From CBDFGK01 sp965247075 (lineage in GTDB: Bacteria; Pseudomonadota; Gammaproteobacteria; Pseudomonadales; Halieaceae): a DNA stretch of 64,000 bases. The position numbers were made by a program, and so were the translations under genes. Where the stretch lies: the NCBI GenBank assembly GCA_965247075.1, contig CBDFGK010000003.1, forward strand, positions 1,736,001 to 1,800,000. Direction: 5' to 3'. The notes under the pieces were generated by a model that made no database searches, had not been told where the DNA came from, and worked only from the letters and a program-made list of their open reading frames with translations. Positions 43,720 to 53,170 of this stretch are shown here, piece after piece. How positions within the stretch are numbered: the stretch's first letter is position 1; every line of letters starts with the position of its first letter.

Positions 43720-44492
43720 TAGAAGTTTTCGTTGCTGCGGGCGGTTAATACTTCCACGCCGGTGGCGGTAACAGCCAGCGTATGCTCCCATTGAGCAGAC
43801 AGTCGCCCGTCGCAGGTGCTCACAGTCCAGCCATCTTTCCGGTTGAGTTTCACGTGTCTGCGACCGGCATTGAGCATGGGCTCGATAGTGAAGGTCATGC
43901 CCTCCTTGAGCGGCATGCCCGCGCCTTTCTTACCATAGTGCAGAACCTGCGGCTCCTCGTGAAATATAGCGCCGATGCCGTGTCCGCAGTACTCACGCAC
44001 CACGGAGTAGTAATTCTTCTCCGCATATTTCTGAGTGACGTAACCGATGTCGCCCAGGGTGGCCCCCGGCTTGACCACCTCGATACCTCGGTACAGGCAC
44101 TGCTGGGTGATCTGTGCCAGCCGCTCCGCATGGGGCGCTGCATGGCCCAGGCAAAACATCATGCTGGTATCGCCGTGGTAGCCATCCTTGATAACGGTGA
44201 TATCCAGATTGACGATATCGCCACTTTTGAGGATTTTCCTGTCATTGGGTATGCCGTGGCAAACAACTTCGTTGATGGAGGTACAAATAGACTTGGGAAA
44301 ACCGTTGTAGTTCAGCGGTGCCGGGATTGCATCCAGGTCATCGACAATATAGTTGTGGCACAGGCGGTCCAGTTCTCCGGTGCTGATGCCCACCTCAACG
44401 TGGGGCTCAATCATCTCCAGTACCTGCGCTGCCAGGCGGCCGGCAACACGCATTTTTTCCAATTCTTCCGGTGTCTTAATAGTTACTGACAT
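43719..44492 (-). CDS. map: Type I methionine aminopeptidase
   Basis: A 257-residue M24A peptidase that removes initiator methionine. Metal ligands are visible: Asp pair in VNLDITV and YHGDTSMMF, His in GHGIGAIFHEEP, Glu in FTIEPML and in QWEHTLAVT. The start at 44492 (MSVTIKTPEELEKM) is the family start; the 45-residue longer reading runs into the intergenic IS-end remnant. In relatives, map is normally divergent from rpsB a few hundred bp away; here about 14 kb separates them. Confidence 0.96.
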   Translation of the reverse strand: MSVTIKTPEELEKMRVAGRLAAQVLEMIEPHVEVGISTGELDRLCHNYIVDDLDAIPAPLNYNGFPKSICTSINEVVCHGIPNDRKILKSGDIVNLDITVIKDGYHGDTSMMFCLGHAAPHAERLAQITQQCLYRGIEVVKPGATLGDIGYVTQKYAEKNYYSVVREYCGHGIGAIFHEEPQVLHYGKKGAGMPLKEGMTFTIEPMLNAGRRHVKLNRKDGWTVSTCDGRLSAQWEHTLAVTATGVEVLTARSNENF

Positions 44493-44585
44493 GTCTTTTT
44501 CTGCTTGAGGGCTTGAGTAATACGTTGCAGACTGTACCGTAGCTGGCCATTCTAACCTACAAACCCACGGTGGGTGCAATTTATT

Positions 44586-44601
44586 GCTTTGGGCTAACAA
44601 T
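44586..44601. repeat. IS-end remnant, left flank of the map-rpsB island
   Basis: GCTTTGGGCTAACAAT is identical to 58275-58290, the outer end of the decayed ISNCY element next to rpsB, and its first 14 bases also occur at the end of the other ISNCY remnant (from 55926). Same orientation at both sides, so the island between map and rpsB is bounded by a 16-bp direct repeat. Confidence 0.75.
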
Positions 44602-44753
44602 GATGTTTTTGGTGTACGATATCCCAAACGGAGATTATATGTTGTCGGCGCGGGTCGTCCAAACCAACTTTATTCACTATGAGGCAAACATCATGAACAA
44701 ACTCATCACCCATTTCGCTTTTGCCTCCGCGTTGCCGGTGGCAATAGGTATCA

Positions 44754-44773
44754 CCCCCCCCCCCCCCCCCCCC
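44754..44773 (+). repeat. Homopolymeric tract of 20 cytosines
   Basis: Twenty consecutive C, 36 bases before the best start (44810) of the giant autotransporter gene and inside the frame that starts at 44693. Such tracts change length by slipped-strand mispairing and control surface genes by phase variation. As counted, the tract keeps the 44693 start in frame with the downstream gene. Confidence 0.85.
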
Positions 44774-44809
44774 ACTTTTCTCTCGCATCTCGTGGGCAGG
44801 GATAAGCCC

Positions 44810-45721
44810 ATGGGTCAATGGCGCAACCTCACGGCTAATTTCCTCTCGCGAAGTTGCCGACTCATCCTCCTGGTGCTGGCGATTAGCACCGCCGTCCCTT
44901 TCATTTTTGGAATAAACACGGCACAGGCGCAGACCGAACCGACTATAACAGCTGAAAGACTAAATAATAATTCCATCCAATTATCTTGGAGTAATATACT
45001 CGGTTCCCCGCTTAGTATTTTTGTAACTGAAAATGGCCGTGATAGACGTCTTCCTACCTCACTTTTTGGAAGTGTAGGAGCTTTTAATATTAGCACCACA
45101 AATCAATACTTTAACAGAATAAACAATGCTGAAAGAGTTGGTATAGCTGGTCGTTCAGGTGGTTCATATATTGGTCATGCGTATACAACAGTACCTCCTC
45201 AATTTAGCCCGCCCCCCACCATCGCCCTGGCGGGTCCGGACACGGGTGTCAGTGATAGGGACCGCATCACCGGACAAAGAGGGATAGTTATTGTTCTGGC
45301 GAGTAATTTTGATCGCGGCAGGGGGGACACCTGGGGGATATCCGTCGATGGCGGTGCTGATAATTACTTTCGCACTAGAGTGGACAACGCAGGTGCCGCC
45401 CCCCATCTTCGTTTCGGATTGGGCGACGGCAAATACACCGACGACCAAGTGCGAGTGCGCCAGACCATAGATGGCGTTCTTTCCGCATTTGCCGGTCTTG
45501 CCGCATTTATCTTTGATTCCACGAAACCAGTCGTCAGCCTGATTGGTGCCGCCAGCATTACCCTGAAGCAGGACGATCCCTACACCGACTTGGGTGCCAC
45601 CGCCTCGGATGTTCTGGATGAGAGCATCACGGAGGCCACCACGACGGACACTGTGGATACCAGCACCGCCGACCTTGTCGGCTTTGACTGTTTCGCCTGG
45701 CACCTTGTCGCCCGACTTTGA
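44810..45721 (+). pseudogene. Giant autotransporter adhesin, N-terminal segment
   Basis: The ATG at 44810 has AGGGA eight bases upstream and begins a long-type Sec signal (LILLVLAISTAVPFIFG, cleavage near NTAQA). A fibronectin-like module follows (SIQLSWSN), then a DUF5011/HYR-like unit (VSLIGAASITLKQDDPYTDLGA). The frame ends at 45721, but homologous coding continues in the next frame from about 45660, so one indel of one or two bases in 45660-45720 separates this part from the rest. An alternative start at 44693 would put the poly-C tract inside the protein. Confidence 0.75.
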
Positions 45722-46688
45722 TCCCGCCATCACGGCCTACAACGTCATCGTGGGCACTGGTGTGAACAGTATCGGCTTTACGCCAACCTTCCGTGCCGGC
45801 ACCGTGGTCATTGAGGTCGCCAGGGTTTTTGGTGGTATGATTAGTAGTGGATCGACATCGACACGCGGCTTTTCCGGTACCCGCGCCACCTACAACATCG
45901 CGGTTACCAATGGCGGTGTCTCAACAACCTACTCCGTTACCGCGACCCGCAACACCGCGCCGGTGGCAGATGCCGGGGACGATGACACTGCGGCTACCAA
46001 TGCGCCGGTAGCCCTGGACGGCTCTGGCAGCAGCGACCCCAATAGCCATGTCGGCGATACGCTGAGTTATGCCTGGGAGCATACCTTGACCGATGGCACC
46101 CCGCCCGCCACGGCAATCACTTTGCCTGATGCCACCGCGGAAAGCCCGACCTTCACGCCGACTGCGGCTGGGGCTTATACCTTCACCCTGACCGTCACCG
46201 ATTCGGTCGGTGCCAGCCACACTGACACGGTCGTCATCACCGTTACCGAACCGTCCGTGACCCTGTCTACGGATTCGACTCTGTCGGCCTTGGAGGTTTC
46301 GGCAGGCAGCCTGAATCCGACCTTCGCGTCCGGCACCGACGCCTACGCCGTCAGCGTGGCGAATGGGGTGACCAGCATTAGGATTACGCCGACCGTGACT
46401 GACACCACCGGCGCGACCGTGACTGTGGGCAAGTCGGGCGCGACCCCGGTTGCGGTTGCCGGCGGCGAAGCCAGTGAAGAGATTGCCTTGGCTCTTCGCG
46501 AAAACCCAATCAATATCATCGTCACCGCCGAAGACACTTCAACACAAACCTACATTGTCACCGTGACCCGCACCGCCAACACCGCGCCGGAAATCACTGG
46601 CAATGCTACACTGGATTATGCCGAGGGCCGCACCGATTTGGTGGCGACCTACACCGCGACCGATACCGAGAACAACGCCATCACCTAG
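45594..46688 (+). pseudogene. Giant autotransporter adhesin, middle segment between frameshift and amber codon
   Basis: From about 45665 this frame continues the adhesin: a cadherin-like beta-sandwich (LSALTVSPGTLSPDFDPAIT), a PKD-like unit (DAGDDDTAATNAPVALDGS), another beta-sandwich (DSTLSALEVSAGSLNP) and the beginning of a cadherin repeat (NTAPEITGN). It ends in TAG at 46686-46688 exactly where the other repeats have Trp (AIAW or TIAW before S). One base change (TGG to TAG) explains this. The main open frame continues at once in the same phase. Confidence 0.75.
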
Positions 46689-46715
46689 TCACTCAGTGGC
46701 ACGGATGCGGGTTCG

Positions 46716-49700
46716 TTGACGATTGGTGCCACAAGCGGCATCTTGACTTTCAACACTACGCCGGACTTTGAAACCAAATCCACCTACTCGATCACCATCA
46801 CCGCCACCGACGACGGCACGCCGCCGATGACCGACACACAGGCGGTAACGGTAACGGTTACCAATGTGGAAGAGGGTGTCGGCATGGTTACCATCAGCGG
46901 CACCGCTCAGGTTGGCATGGTATTGACCGCCGGCACGGTGACCGGTGACCCGGATGTCGTGGCCAGTGTTGATAGTCACGAATGGCAAAGCGCGCCGGAC
47001 GGCACCACCACCTACGCCGCTTACAACCCCGCCGCCACCGGTTCAACCTACACCCCGGGAGTTGATGATGTCGGCAGGACCATTCGAGTGGTCGCTACTT
47101 ACACCGACGGCCATGGTGGCGGTAAAAAAGTTGCCAGCGCGGCGACCGCCGCCGTGAAGGCCGCCGCGTCCACGGATGCGACTCTGTCGGGCTTGGTCGT
47201 TACCGGTAACAATAACGTGGTATATGATTTGAATGAGGCAATCACGTCTACCCGCACGGATTACACTGCCAACGTGCCGAATGGAGTGCGTAGCGTTCGG
47301 TTGACACTGACCTCGACTCATGCCAACGCGGTGGTGAGGATAGGCTCCACGGTGATTACCAGGGGCGGAGACACCGCTTCGATTACCCTACCTGCCGGTG
47401 GTAACCAAGGCCGCGCGATTGATGTCACCGCCGAGGCCGGCGGCGCAGCAAGACGATACAACCTATCTATCATCCGCGCCGCCAACACCGCGCCGACCAT
47501 CACGGCTGGCAATGAAGCGATAATGCATGACGAGAACACCAGAGAAGTGGCGACCTACGCCGCGACCGATGACGAGGGCAACACCATCGCTTGGTCGCAC
47601 GGTGGCACGGATGCGAGTTTGTTCACGATTGATGCCACAAGCGGCGTCTTGACCTTCAACGCGCCGCTGCCGAACTATGAAGTGCCGACGGATGCCGGCA
47701 ACGACAGGGTTTATGACATCACCGTAACCGCTACGGATAACGGCACGCCGAATGAGGAACACACACTTGATGTTGTGGTAACGGTTACCGATGTGGAAGA
47801 AACGGGCACCATCGGCCGCATCACCGGCACCGCTCAGGTTGGCGTGGAATTGACCGCCGGCAAGGTAACCGACCCGGATGCTGTCACCCCGACCAACCTG
47901 ACTGGCGCGGTTGCTGTTGCTGACATCACCTACGAATGGCAAAGCGCGGCGGACGGCACCACCGCCTTCGGCGTCATTACCGGTGCGCCTACCACATCAA
48001 CCTACACGCCGGAGGTAGCCGTCGAAGGCAGGATTATTCGAGTCGAAGCCACTTACACCGATGGTTTTGGCAGCGACACCGCCATCAGCGCGGCGACCGA
48101 TGCCGTGCGTGCCGCGGCGGTCGTGACTCCAATTGCACCACCTGCCGTGTACACTCTCAACGATGAACCTCATGCTACTGACGGAGATAAAGTAGTTATA
48201 ACCTTCACATCGTCACACACCGATGATTTTACAATTGAATTTGATCGTGGTTCTACCAAGGACTTTAGCATTGATGATGCAGCCACCCCATACATTCACA
48301 CAGAAACAGTTGGGTATGATTATGATGGCAATGTTAGGATTTTCCTTGGCCTTGGCGAAGTTGCAAAGTTACCTGTAACTACTGGGTCTGAACCTAACGC
48401 GCCATCTGTAACAGTGGTAAGAAATCCTAATAATTCCATCGAAGTATCTTGGGATAATATACCTGGTGTCGATTTTACTATTTATGCAGTTACAACAGGT
48501 GCGAATGATGTGGAAATTATTGATCTTGTCACTAGTCCACATACTATTGCCACTACTGATCCTCTTTTTGACACAGTAAATAATGCTGATGGAATTGGTG
48601 TACGTGGCTTTGCTGAGGGTAACCCTGTTGGTGACCATTCAGCGCCGATAACGTCTGACGAAGTACCTGATGAAGCACCTGCCGTGACGGACACCACTCC
48701 GCCGACGGTGACCCTCGGCACCATTACCGAAGGTGTGATTGGCACGGCGCAGGATTACGACATTACCTTCTCCGAGGCGGTAACCGGTTTGGCGGTGGGT
48801 GATTTCTCCGTTTCCAACACCATTGTGCCGTCCGGCGACCTGGTGGTGAATAGCGTGACCGACTCCGGCGACCACACCACCTACACCATCAGCATCACCC
48901 CGCGAGCGACAGCCTTCACCCTGACCCTTGACGCCAACAGCGTGACGGACCTTGCCGCCACCCCGAATATGGGCCCCGCGACTGCGGCGAGCGCGAGCGG
49001 CAGTGCGACGGCGGCACCGGCACCGACTAACACCGCACCGGTAGTCAGTGGTAATGCAGCACCGAATTATGCCGAGAACGCCGGCGAAGCGGAGACCTAC
49101 ACCGCGACCGATGCCGAGGACAACGCCATCGCCTGGTCAGTCACCGGCACGGATGCGAGTTTCTTTGCGATTGATGCGGATGGCGCATTGACTTTTAGCA
49201 CTTCGCCGGACTTTGAAGACGCGCACGGCGCGACCTACTCGATCACCATTACCGCCACGGAAACCAATGGTGACCCAAGCGACCTGACAGGCGAATTGGC
49301 GGTAACGGTAACGGTTACCAATGTGGATGAGCCGGGTGCCATCGGCGACATCACCGGCACCGCTCAGGTTGGCGTGGAATTGACCGCCGGCAGCGTAACC
49401 GACCCGGATGGCGCGGTTACTGGCGTCACCTATCAATGGCAAAGTTCGCCGTCCGACAGTGGCGACTACACCAACATCAGCGGCGCTGACCAAGGCACCT
49501 ACACGCTGGTGAAAGGTGACGAAGGCAGGACCATTCAAGTCATCGCCACTTACACCGACCCGCAGGGTGGCAATAAAAAAGCCACCACCGCGCCGACCAC
49601 CGCCGTGAAGGCCGCAGGCGTGACCCCGCCCCCGCCCGCGCCCACGGACAACACCGCGCCGGTGCTTACCTACGACCGGTTTACACACACCGGCGGTGTA

Positions 49701-52187
49701 GCCGATGGTGCCATCACCCGCCTCAATGCAGGCGACACCCTCACGGTATTCGTCAACTCAAACGAACCGCTGGCTGCCAGTTCGCTTATGGATGCCGCCA
49801 TATTTATCCTTGACGACGCAAAACGCCCTGCGCAAGCTCTGCTGCGGGCCGGCGTCACCAACCAATATAGGGCGACCTATACGATCAAAGCTGCTGACCA
49901 CGGTAAAGGTCTACAGTGTAGTGTTAGCGGTGTCATGGACGCTGCCGGCAACAGAGCAGCCGATTTCACTTCACCTTCCCTACCTGTGTCAATCGACACC
50001 GAACCGCCGGTCATCACCCTGATCGGCGCTTCACCCGTACTCGTTGCCCACGGCGGCGATTACACCGATAGGAGCGTGAATGGAGTGAATACGGGTGCCG
50101 GCGAGACCCTGGCAACGGTCATTACCGACCCTGCCGCCATGACAGTGAACGCAGTGGACACCACCGCCGCCGGCGACTACACCTACACCTACACCGCGAC
50201 CGACCGCGCCGGCAATGTCGCCACGCTGACCCGCACCGTGACCGTGAGTGCGGCCAACACGCCGCCGGTGGCACATGCCGGGGGCGATCAGGCTGTGGAC
50301 ACCGGCGCGAGCGTGACCCTGAACGGCACCGCCAGCAGCGACCCCGATGGGGATGATGCGGCGCTGCGCTATGCCTGGAGTCAGACGGATAATGACGCAC
50401 CGCGTGTCAGCCTGAGCGGGGCAGACACCGCCACACCCAACTTCACCGCGCCCAGCCTGCTGAGCGCCGATGCAGAGCTGGTCTTCCGCCTGACCGTGAG
50501 TGATGGTGCCGTCTCGGCCACCGACACGGTAACCATCACCGTGACCAGGCCACTGGACACAGTGGCCCCGGTGATTACCCTGCTCGGAGACAGCCCCCTT
50601 GAGGTCAACCAGGGCGCCACCTACACCGACCCGGGTGCCACGGCAAGTGATGATCGCGATGGCGATCTCAGTGCCGGCATCATCGTTGGCGGCGACCCGG
50701 TGGATACCGACACTATCGGGGCATACAACGTCACCTATGATGTATCCGATGCCGCCGGCAATGCCGCCGCGACGGTCACCCGCATCGTCCGCGTCGTCGT
50801 AGTACGCGACCTTGCTGCGCTGAATGAGGCGATTTTGCCCGAAGTGGCGCGCGACATAGCGGACCGGAATGTCAGTGCTATTGCCCGGCGCATTGAGCAG
50901 GCGCGGCTGCCCTCAAGAGTGGGTAGCAGTGCCAGCCTCGGCGGTGCTTCCAGCCTGGCGGAAATCGCCAAATCCCAGGGCAGCACCGTTGCCGATGGCC
51001 AGTTTGACCTGAAGCGGCTCCTCAACAATTCCAATTTTGTCCTGCCGCTGAACGCAACCGGCGCAGGCGCAGCAGACAGCACCCAACTGACCCTTTGGGG
51101 TGCGGGCGACTACCGCGACCTGCAAGGTGCTGATGGGGTGCGTTGGAGTGGCGACCTGTTCAGCCTGCAACTGGGTCTGGATGCACACCTGAATGAGCGC
51201 ACCATCCTGGGTGTATCTGTCTCTGGGAGCAAGGTGGAACTGGACTACACAAACCCCAGCGCGGCAGCCGGCGGCAACTATGACCTGGATATGACCAGTG
51301 TTCATCCTTACCTGGGCTGGTCAGCAGGGAGCCTGGACTTCTGGGCAACCCTCGGCTACGGCGAGGGCGAACTGGAGATCAGTGCAGACGGCGGGGCGCA
51401 AGCGGATAGCGCCTCAAGCGACCTGAGCATGCAAACCCTGGGGCTGGGCGCTAATGGTGTGTTGATGGCAACCGGCACCACCACCCTGCTGCTCAAAACC
51501 GAGGCATTGAGTACCCAACTGGAAGTGGATGCAAGCGAAGAGATAACCGCAATCACTCAGCAAGCCCACCGTGTGCGCATGACTCTGGAAGCGATTCGCG
51601 GCCACAGCCTGGATAGCGGCGCACGATTGGAAACCAGCCTGGAAGCCGGCCTGCGCTATGACGACGGCGACGGCGAGACCGGTGCCGGTGCGGAGCTGGG
51701 TGGTGGCCTGCGCTATGCGAGCGATAGCGGGGGCCTGGTGATAGAAGGCAAGGCACGGGCGCTGGTCGGCGGCAAGGGTGATACCGAGGAATGGGGACTC
51801 AGCGGGCTGATCAAACTCAGCCCCGCAGCGAACGGGCGCGGCCTGTCATTCAGCCTGACGCCCGGTTATGGAGTGACCGCCAGCGGTGTGGAACGACTCT
51901 GGCAGCAAGGGCTGGATGATGGCCTGGGGGCTCAGGGCGGTACTGATGGCAACAACTACACCCCGAACCTGGACCTCCGTTTGGATTACGGCATGGATGT
52001 CTCTGCAATGCCCGGCCTCGTAACGCCCTACACTGAATTCAGTTTCGGCGCCACCGGTGACACCTACCGCCTGGGCCTGCAGTGGCAGCGCAGCAAGTGG
52101 TTTGATCTAAAACTTGTCGCCGAGCGCGAAGCAGGCCAGATTACCGCTGACCACCGCATCTACATAGAGGGCGAGATAGTCTTTTAA
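46716..52187 (+). CDS. Giant autotransporter adhesin, main open frame with beta-barrel
   Basis: An 1823-codon open frame, in phase with the segment before the amber codon; its own start (TTG) is nominal. It consists of repeated cadherin-like units (YAENAGEAETYTATDAEDN), beta-sandwich units (ITGTAQVGVELTAG), an FN3-like unit (SIEVSWDNIPG), Ig-like units, a PKD unit and two DUF5011 units. A linker helix (about 1370-1400) precedes an autotransporter-type beta-barrel from about residue 1456, starting LTLWGAGDYRDL and ending IYIEGEIVF with the terminal Phe used by the BAM complex. If both lesions upstream were repaired, the protein would have about 2450 residues. A separate second copy of the barrel lies downstream. 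Confidence 0.85.
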   Translation: MTIGATSGILTFNTTPDFETKSTYSITITATDDGTPPMTDTQAVTVTVTNVEEGVGMVTISGTAQVGMVLTAGTVTGDPDVVASVDSHEWQSAPDGTTTYAAYNPAATGSTYTPGVDDVGRTIRVVATYTDGHGGGKKVASAATAAVKAAASTDATLSGLVVTGNNNVVYDLNEAITSTRTDYTANVPNGVRSVRLTLTSTHANAVVRIGSTVITRGGDTASITLPAGGNQGRAIDVTAEAGGAARRYNLSIIRAANTAPTITAGNEAIMHDENTREVATYAATDDEGNTIAWSHGGTDASLFTIDATSGVLTFNAPLPNYEVPTDAGNDRVYDITVTATDNGTPNEEHTLDVVVTVTDVEETGTIGRITGTAQVGVELTAGKVTDPDAVTPTNLTGAVAVADITYEWQSAADGTTAFGVITGAPTTSTYTPEVAVEGRIIRVEATYTDGFGSDTAISAATDAVRAAAVVTPIAPPAVYTLNDEPHATDGDKVVITFTSSHTDDFTIEFDRGSTKDFSIDDAATPYIHTETVGYDYDGNVRIFLGLGEVAKLPVTTGSEPNAPSVTVVRNPNNSIEVSWDNIPGVDFTIYAVTTGANDVEIIDLVTSPHTIATTDPLFDTVNNADGIGVRGFAEGNPVGDHSAPITSDEVPDEAPAVTDTTPPTVTLGTITEGVIGTAQDYDITFSEAVTGLAVGDFSVSNTIVPSGDLVVNSVTDSGDHTTYTISITPRATAFTLTLDANSVTDLAATPNMGPATAASASGSATAAPAPTNTAPVVSGNAAPNYAENAGEAETYTATDAEDNAIAWSVTGTDASFFAIDADGALTFSTSPDFEDAHGATYSITITATETNGDPSDLTGELAVTVTVTNVDEPGAIGDITGTAQVGVELTAGSVTDPDGAVTGVTYQWQSSPSDSGDYTNISGADQGTYTLVKGDEGRTIQVIATYTDPQGGNKKATTAPTTAVKAAGVTPPPPAPTDNTAPVLTYDRFTHTGGVADGAITRLNAGDTLTVFVNSNEPLAASSLMDAAIFILDDAKRPAQALLRAGVTNQYRATYTIKAADHGKGLQCSVSGVMDAAGNRAADFTSPSLPVSIDTEPPVITLIGASPVLVAHGGDYTDRSVNGVNTGAGETLATVITDPAAMTVNAVDTTAAGDYTYTYTATDRAGNVATLTRTVTVSAANTPPVAHAGGDQAVDTGASVTLNGTASSDPDGDDAALRYAWSQTDNDAPRVSLSGADTATPNFTAPSLLSADAELVFRLTVSDGAVSATDTVTITVTRPLDTVAPVITLLGDSPLEVNQGATYTDPGATASDDRDGDLSAGIIVGGDPVDTDTIGAYNVTYDVSDAAGNAAATVTRIVRVVVVRDLAALNEAILPEVARDIADRNVSAIARRIEQARLPSRVGSSASLGGASSLAEIAKSQGSTVADGQFDLKRLLNNSNFVLPLNATGAGAADSTQLTLWGAGDYRDLQGADGVRWSGDLFSLQLGLDAHLNERTILGVSVSGSKVELDYTNPSAAAGGNYDLDMTSVHPYLGWSAGSLDFWATLGYGEGELEISADGGAQADSASSDLSMQTLGLGANGVLMATGTTTLLLKTEALSTQLEVDASEEITAITQQAHRVRMTLEAIRGHSLDSGARLETSLEAGLRYDDGDGETGAGAELGGGLRYASDSGGLVIEGKARALVGGKGDTEEWGLSGLIKLSPAANGRGLSFSLTPGYGVTASGVERLWQQGLDDGLGAQGGTDGNNYTPNLDLRLDYGMDVSAMPGLVTPYTEFSFGATGDTYRLGLQWQRSKWFDLKLVAEREAGQITADHRIYIEGEIVF

Positions 52188-52199
52188 CCCTGTCATCCT

Positions 52200-52246
52200 C
52201 GCTCTTTCATCCTGTCATCCCCGCCGCAGGCAGGGATGAAAGAGCG
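52200..52246. terminator. Hairpin after the autotransporter gene
   Basis: Perfect 13-bp arms (CGCTCTTTCATCC and complement) around a 21-base loop, 12 bases after the adhesin stop. There is no T-run, so it would act as a weak or factor-dependent terminator or mRNA stabiliser. Confidence 0.55.
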
Positions 52247-52415
52247 GCGCAACCGCGTATAATAGCGTGGTGGCGCCACACAAAGGGTGAACTTCTTGGT
52301 AAGAAATGCGATGATGCTCACAGAGGAACCAGCCGTTCTCCGTATACAGGCGTTTCTCCACCTTTAATATATAGTTGGATCAGTGCTATATAAATCACAC
52401 AGGAGACACTGAGCC

Positions 52416-52967
52416 ATGATACTCAATGAAATAATTGCCTTGCTTGGAATGGGCGTAATGATCATCCTCGCCAACTGGCGAATGATGTATTCGCTGCGCG
52501 GTGAAATAGGTGGCCTGCGCGGTGAAATGGGTGGCCTGCGCGGTGACATGAATACCAGGTTCGCTACTCAAGACGCCAGGTTCGCTACTCAAGACGCCAG
52601 GTTCGCTACTCTGGACGCCAAGATAGACACCGGGTTCGCTACTCTGGATGCCAAGATAGACACCGGGTTCGCTACTCTGGACGGCAAGATAGACACCTTG
52701 CGCACTGACATGAATACCAGGTTCGCTACTCAAGACGCCAGGTTCGCTACTCAAGATGCCAGGTTCGCTACTCTGGACGGCAAGATAGACACCGGGTTCG
52801 CTACTCTGGACGGCAAGATAGACACCTTGCGCACTGACATAAACGCAGGATTCGACACCCTGCGTGGCGAAATTAATACCAGGTTCACTGCTCAAGATAC
52901 CAGGTTCACTGCTCAAGACACCAGGTTCGCTACTCTGGACGGCAAGATAGACTCTCTGCGTGGCTGA
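52416..52967 (+). CDS. Membrane-anchored coiled-coil repeat protein 1
   Basis: A 183-residue protein with one N-terminal transmembrane helix (IIALLGMGVMIILANW) and then only short repeats: seven-residue RFATQDA or RFATLDG and eleven-residue KIDTGFATLDA. Such 7/11 mixtures build long coiled coils. The DNA is a minisatellite of 21- and 33-bp units and therefore liable to change length. AGGAGA precedes the ATG. No catalytic residue is present. It stops 17 bases before the second barrel copy. Function unknown; two similar proteins lie downstream. Borrelia Bdr proteins have a comparable layout. Confidence 0.75.
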   Translation: MILNEIIALLGMGVMIILANWRMMYSLRGEIGGLRGEMGGLRGDMNTRFATQDARFATQDARFATLDAKIDTGFATLDAKIDTGFATLDGKIDTLRTDMNTRFATQDARFATQDARFATLDGKIDTGFATLDGKIDTLRTDINAGFDTLRGEINTRFTAQDTRFTAQDTRFATLDGKIDSLRG

Positions 52968-53170
52968 CATCTCCAGCATTCATTATAGCGGACCGGAATG
53001 TCAGTGCCATAACGCGGCGCATTGAGCAGGCACGGCAGCCCTCAAGAGTGGGTAGCAGTGCCAGCCTCGGCGGTGCTTCCAGCCTGGCGGAAATCGCCAA
53101 ATCCCAGGGAAGCACCGTCGCCGATGACCGGTTTGACCTGAAGCGGCTCCTGGACAATTCCAATTTTGTC

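Noticed and set aside
43782..44489. Plus-strand frame of 235 codons opposite map
   Set aside because: Antisense to a complete methionine aminopeptidase gene.
52545..52960. CRISPR-like look of the 21- and 33-bp repeats
   Set aside because: Units are contiguous without unique spacers and are in-frame protein repeats; no cas genes are present. The same holds for 56179-56312.
52395..52979. Minus-strand frame of 194 codons over the coiled-coil minisatellite
   Set aside because: A repetitive unit of length divisible by three keeps several frames open; only the plus frame has a membrane helix and ribosome site.
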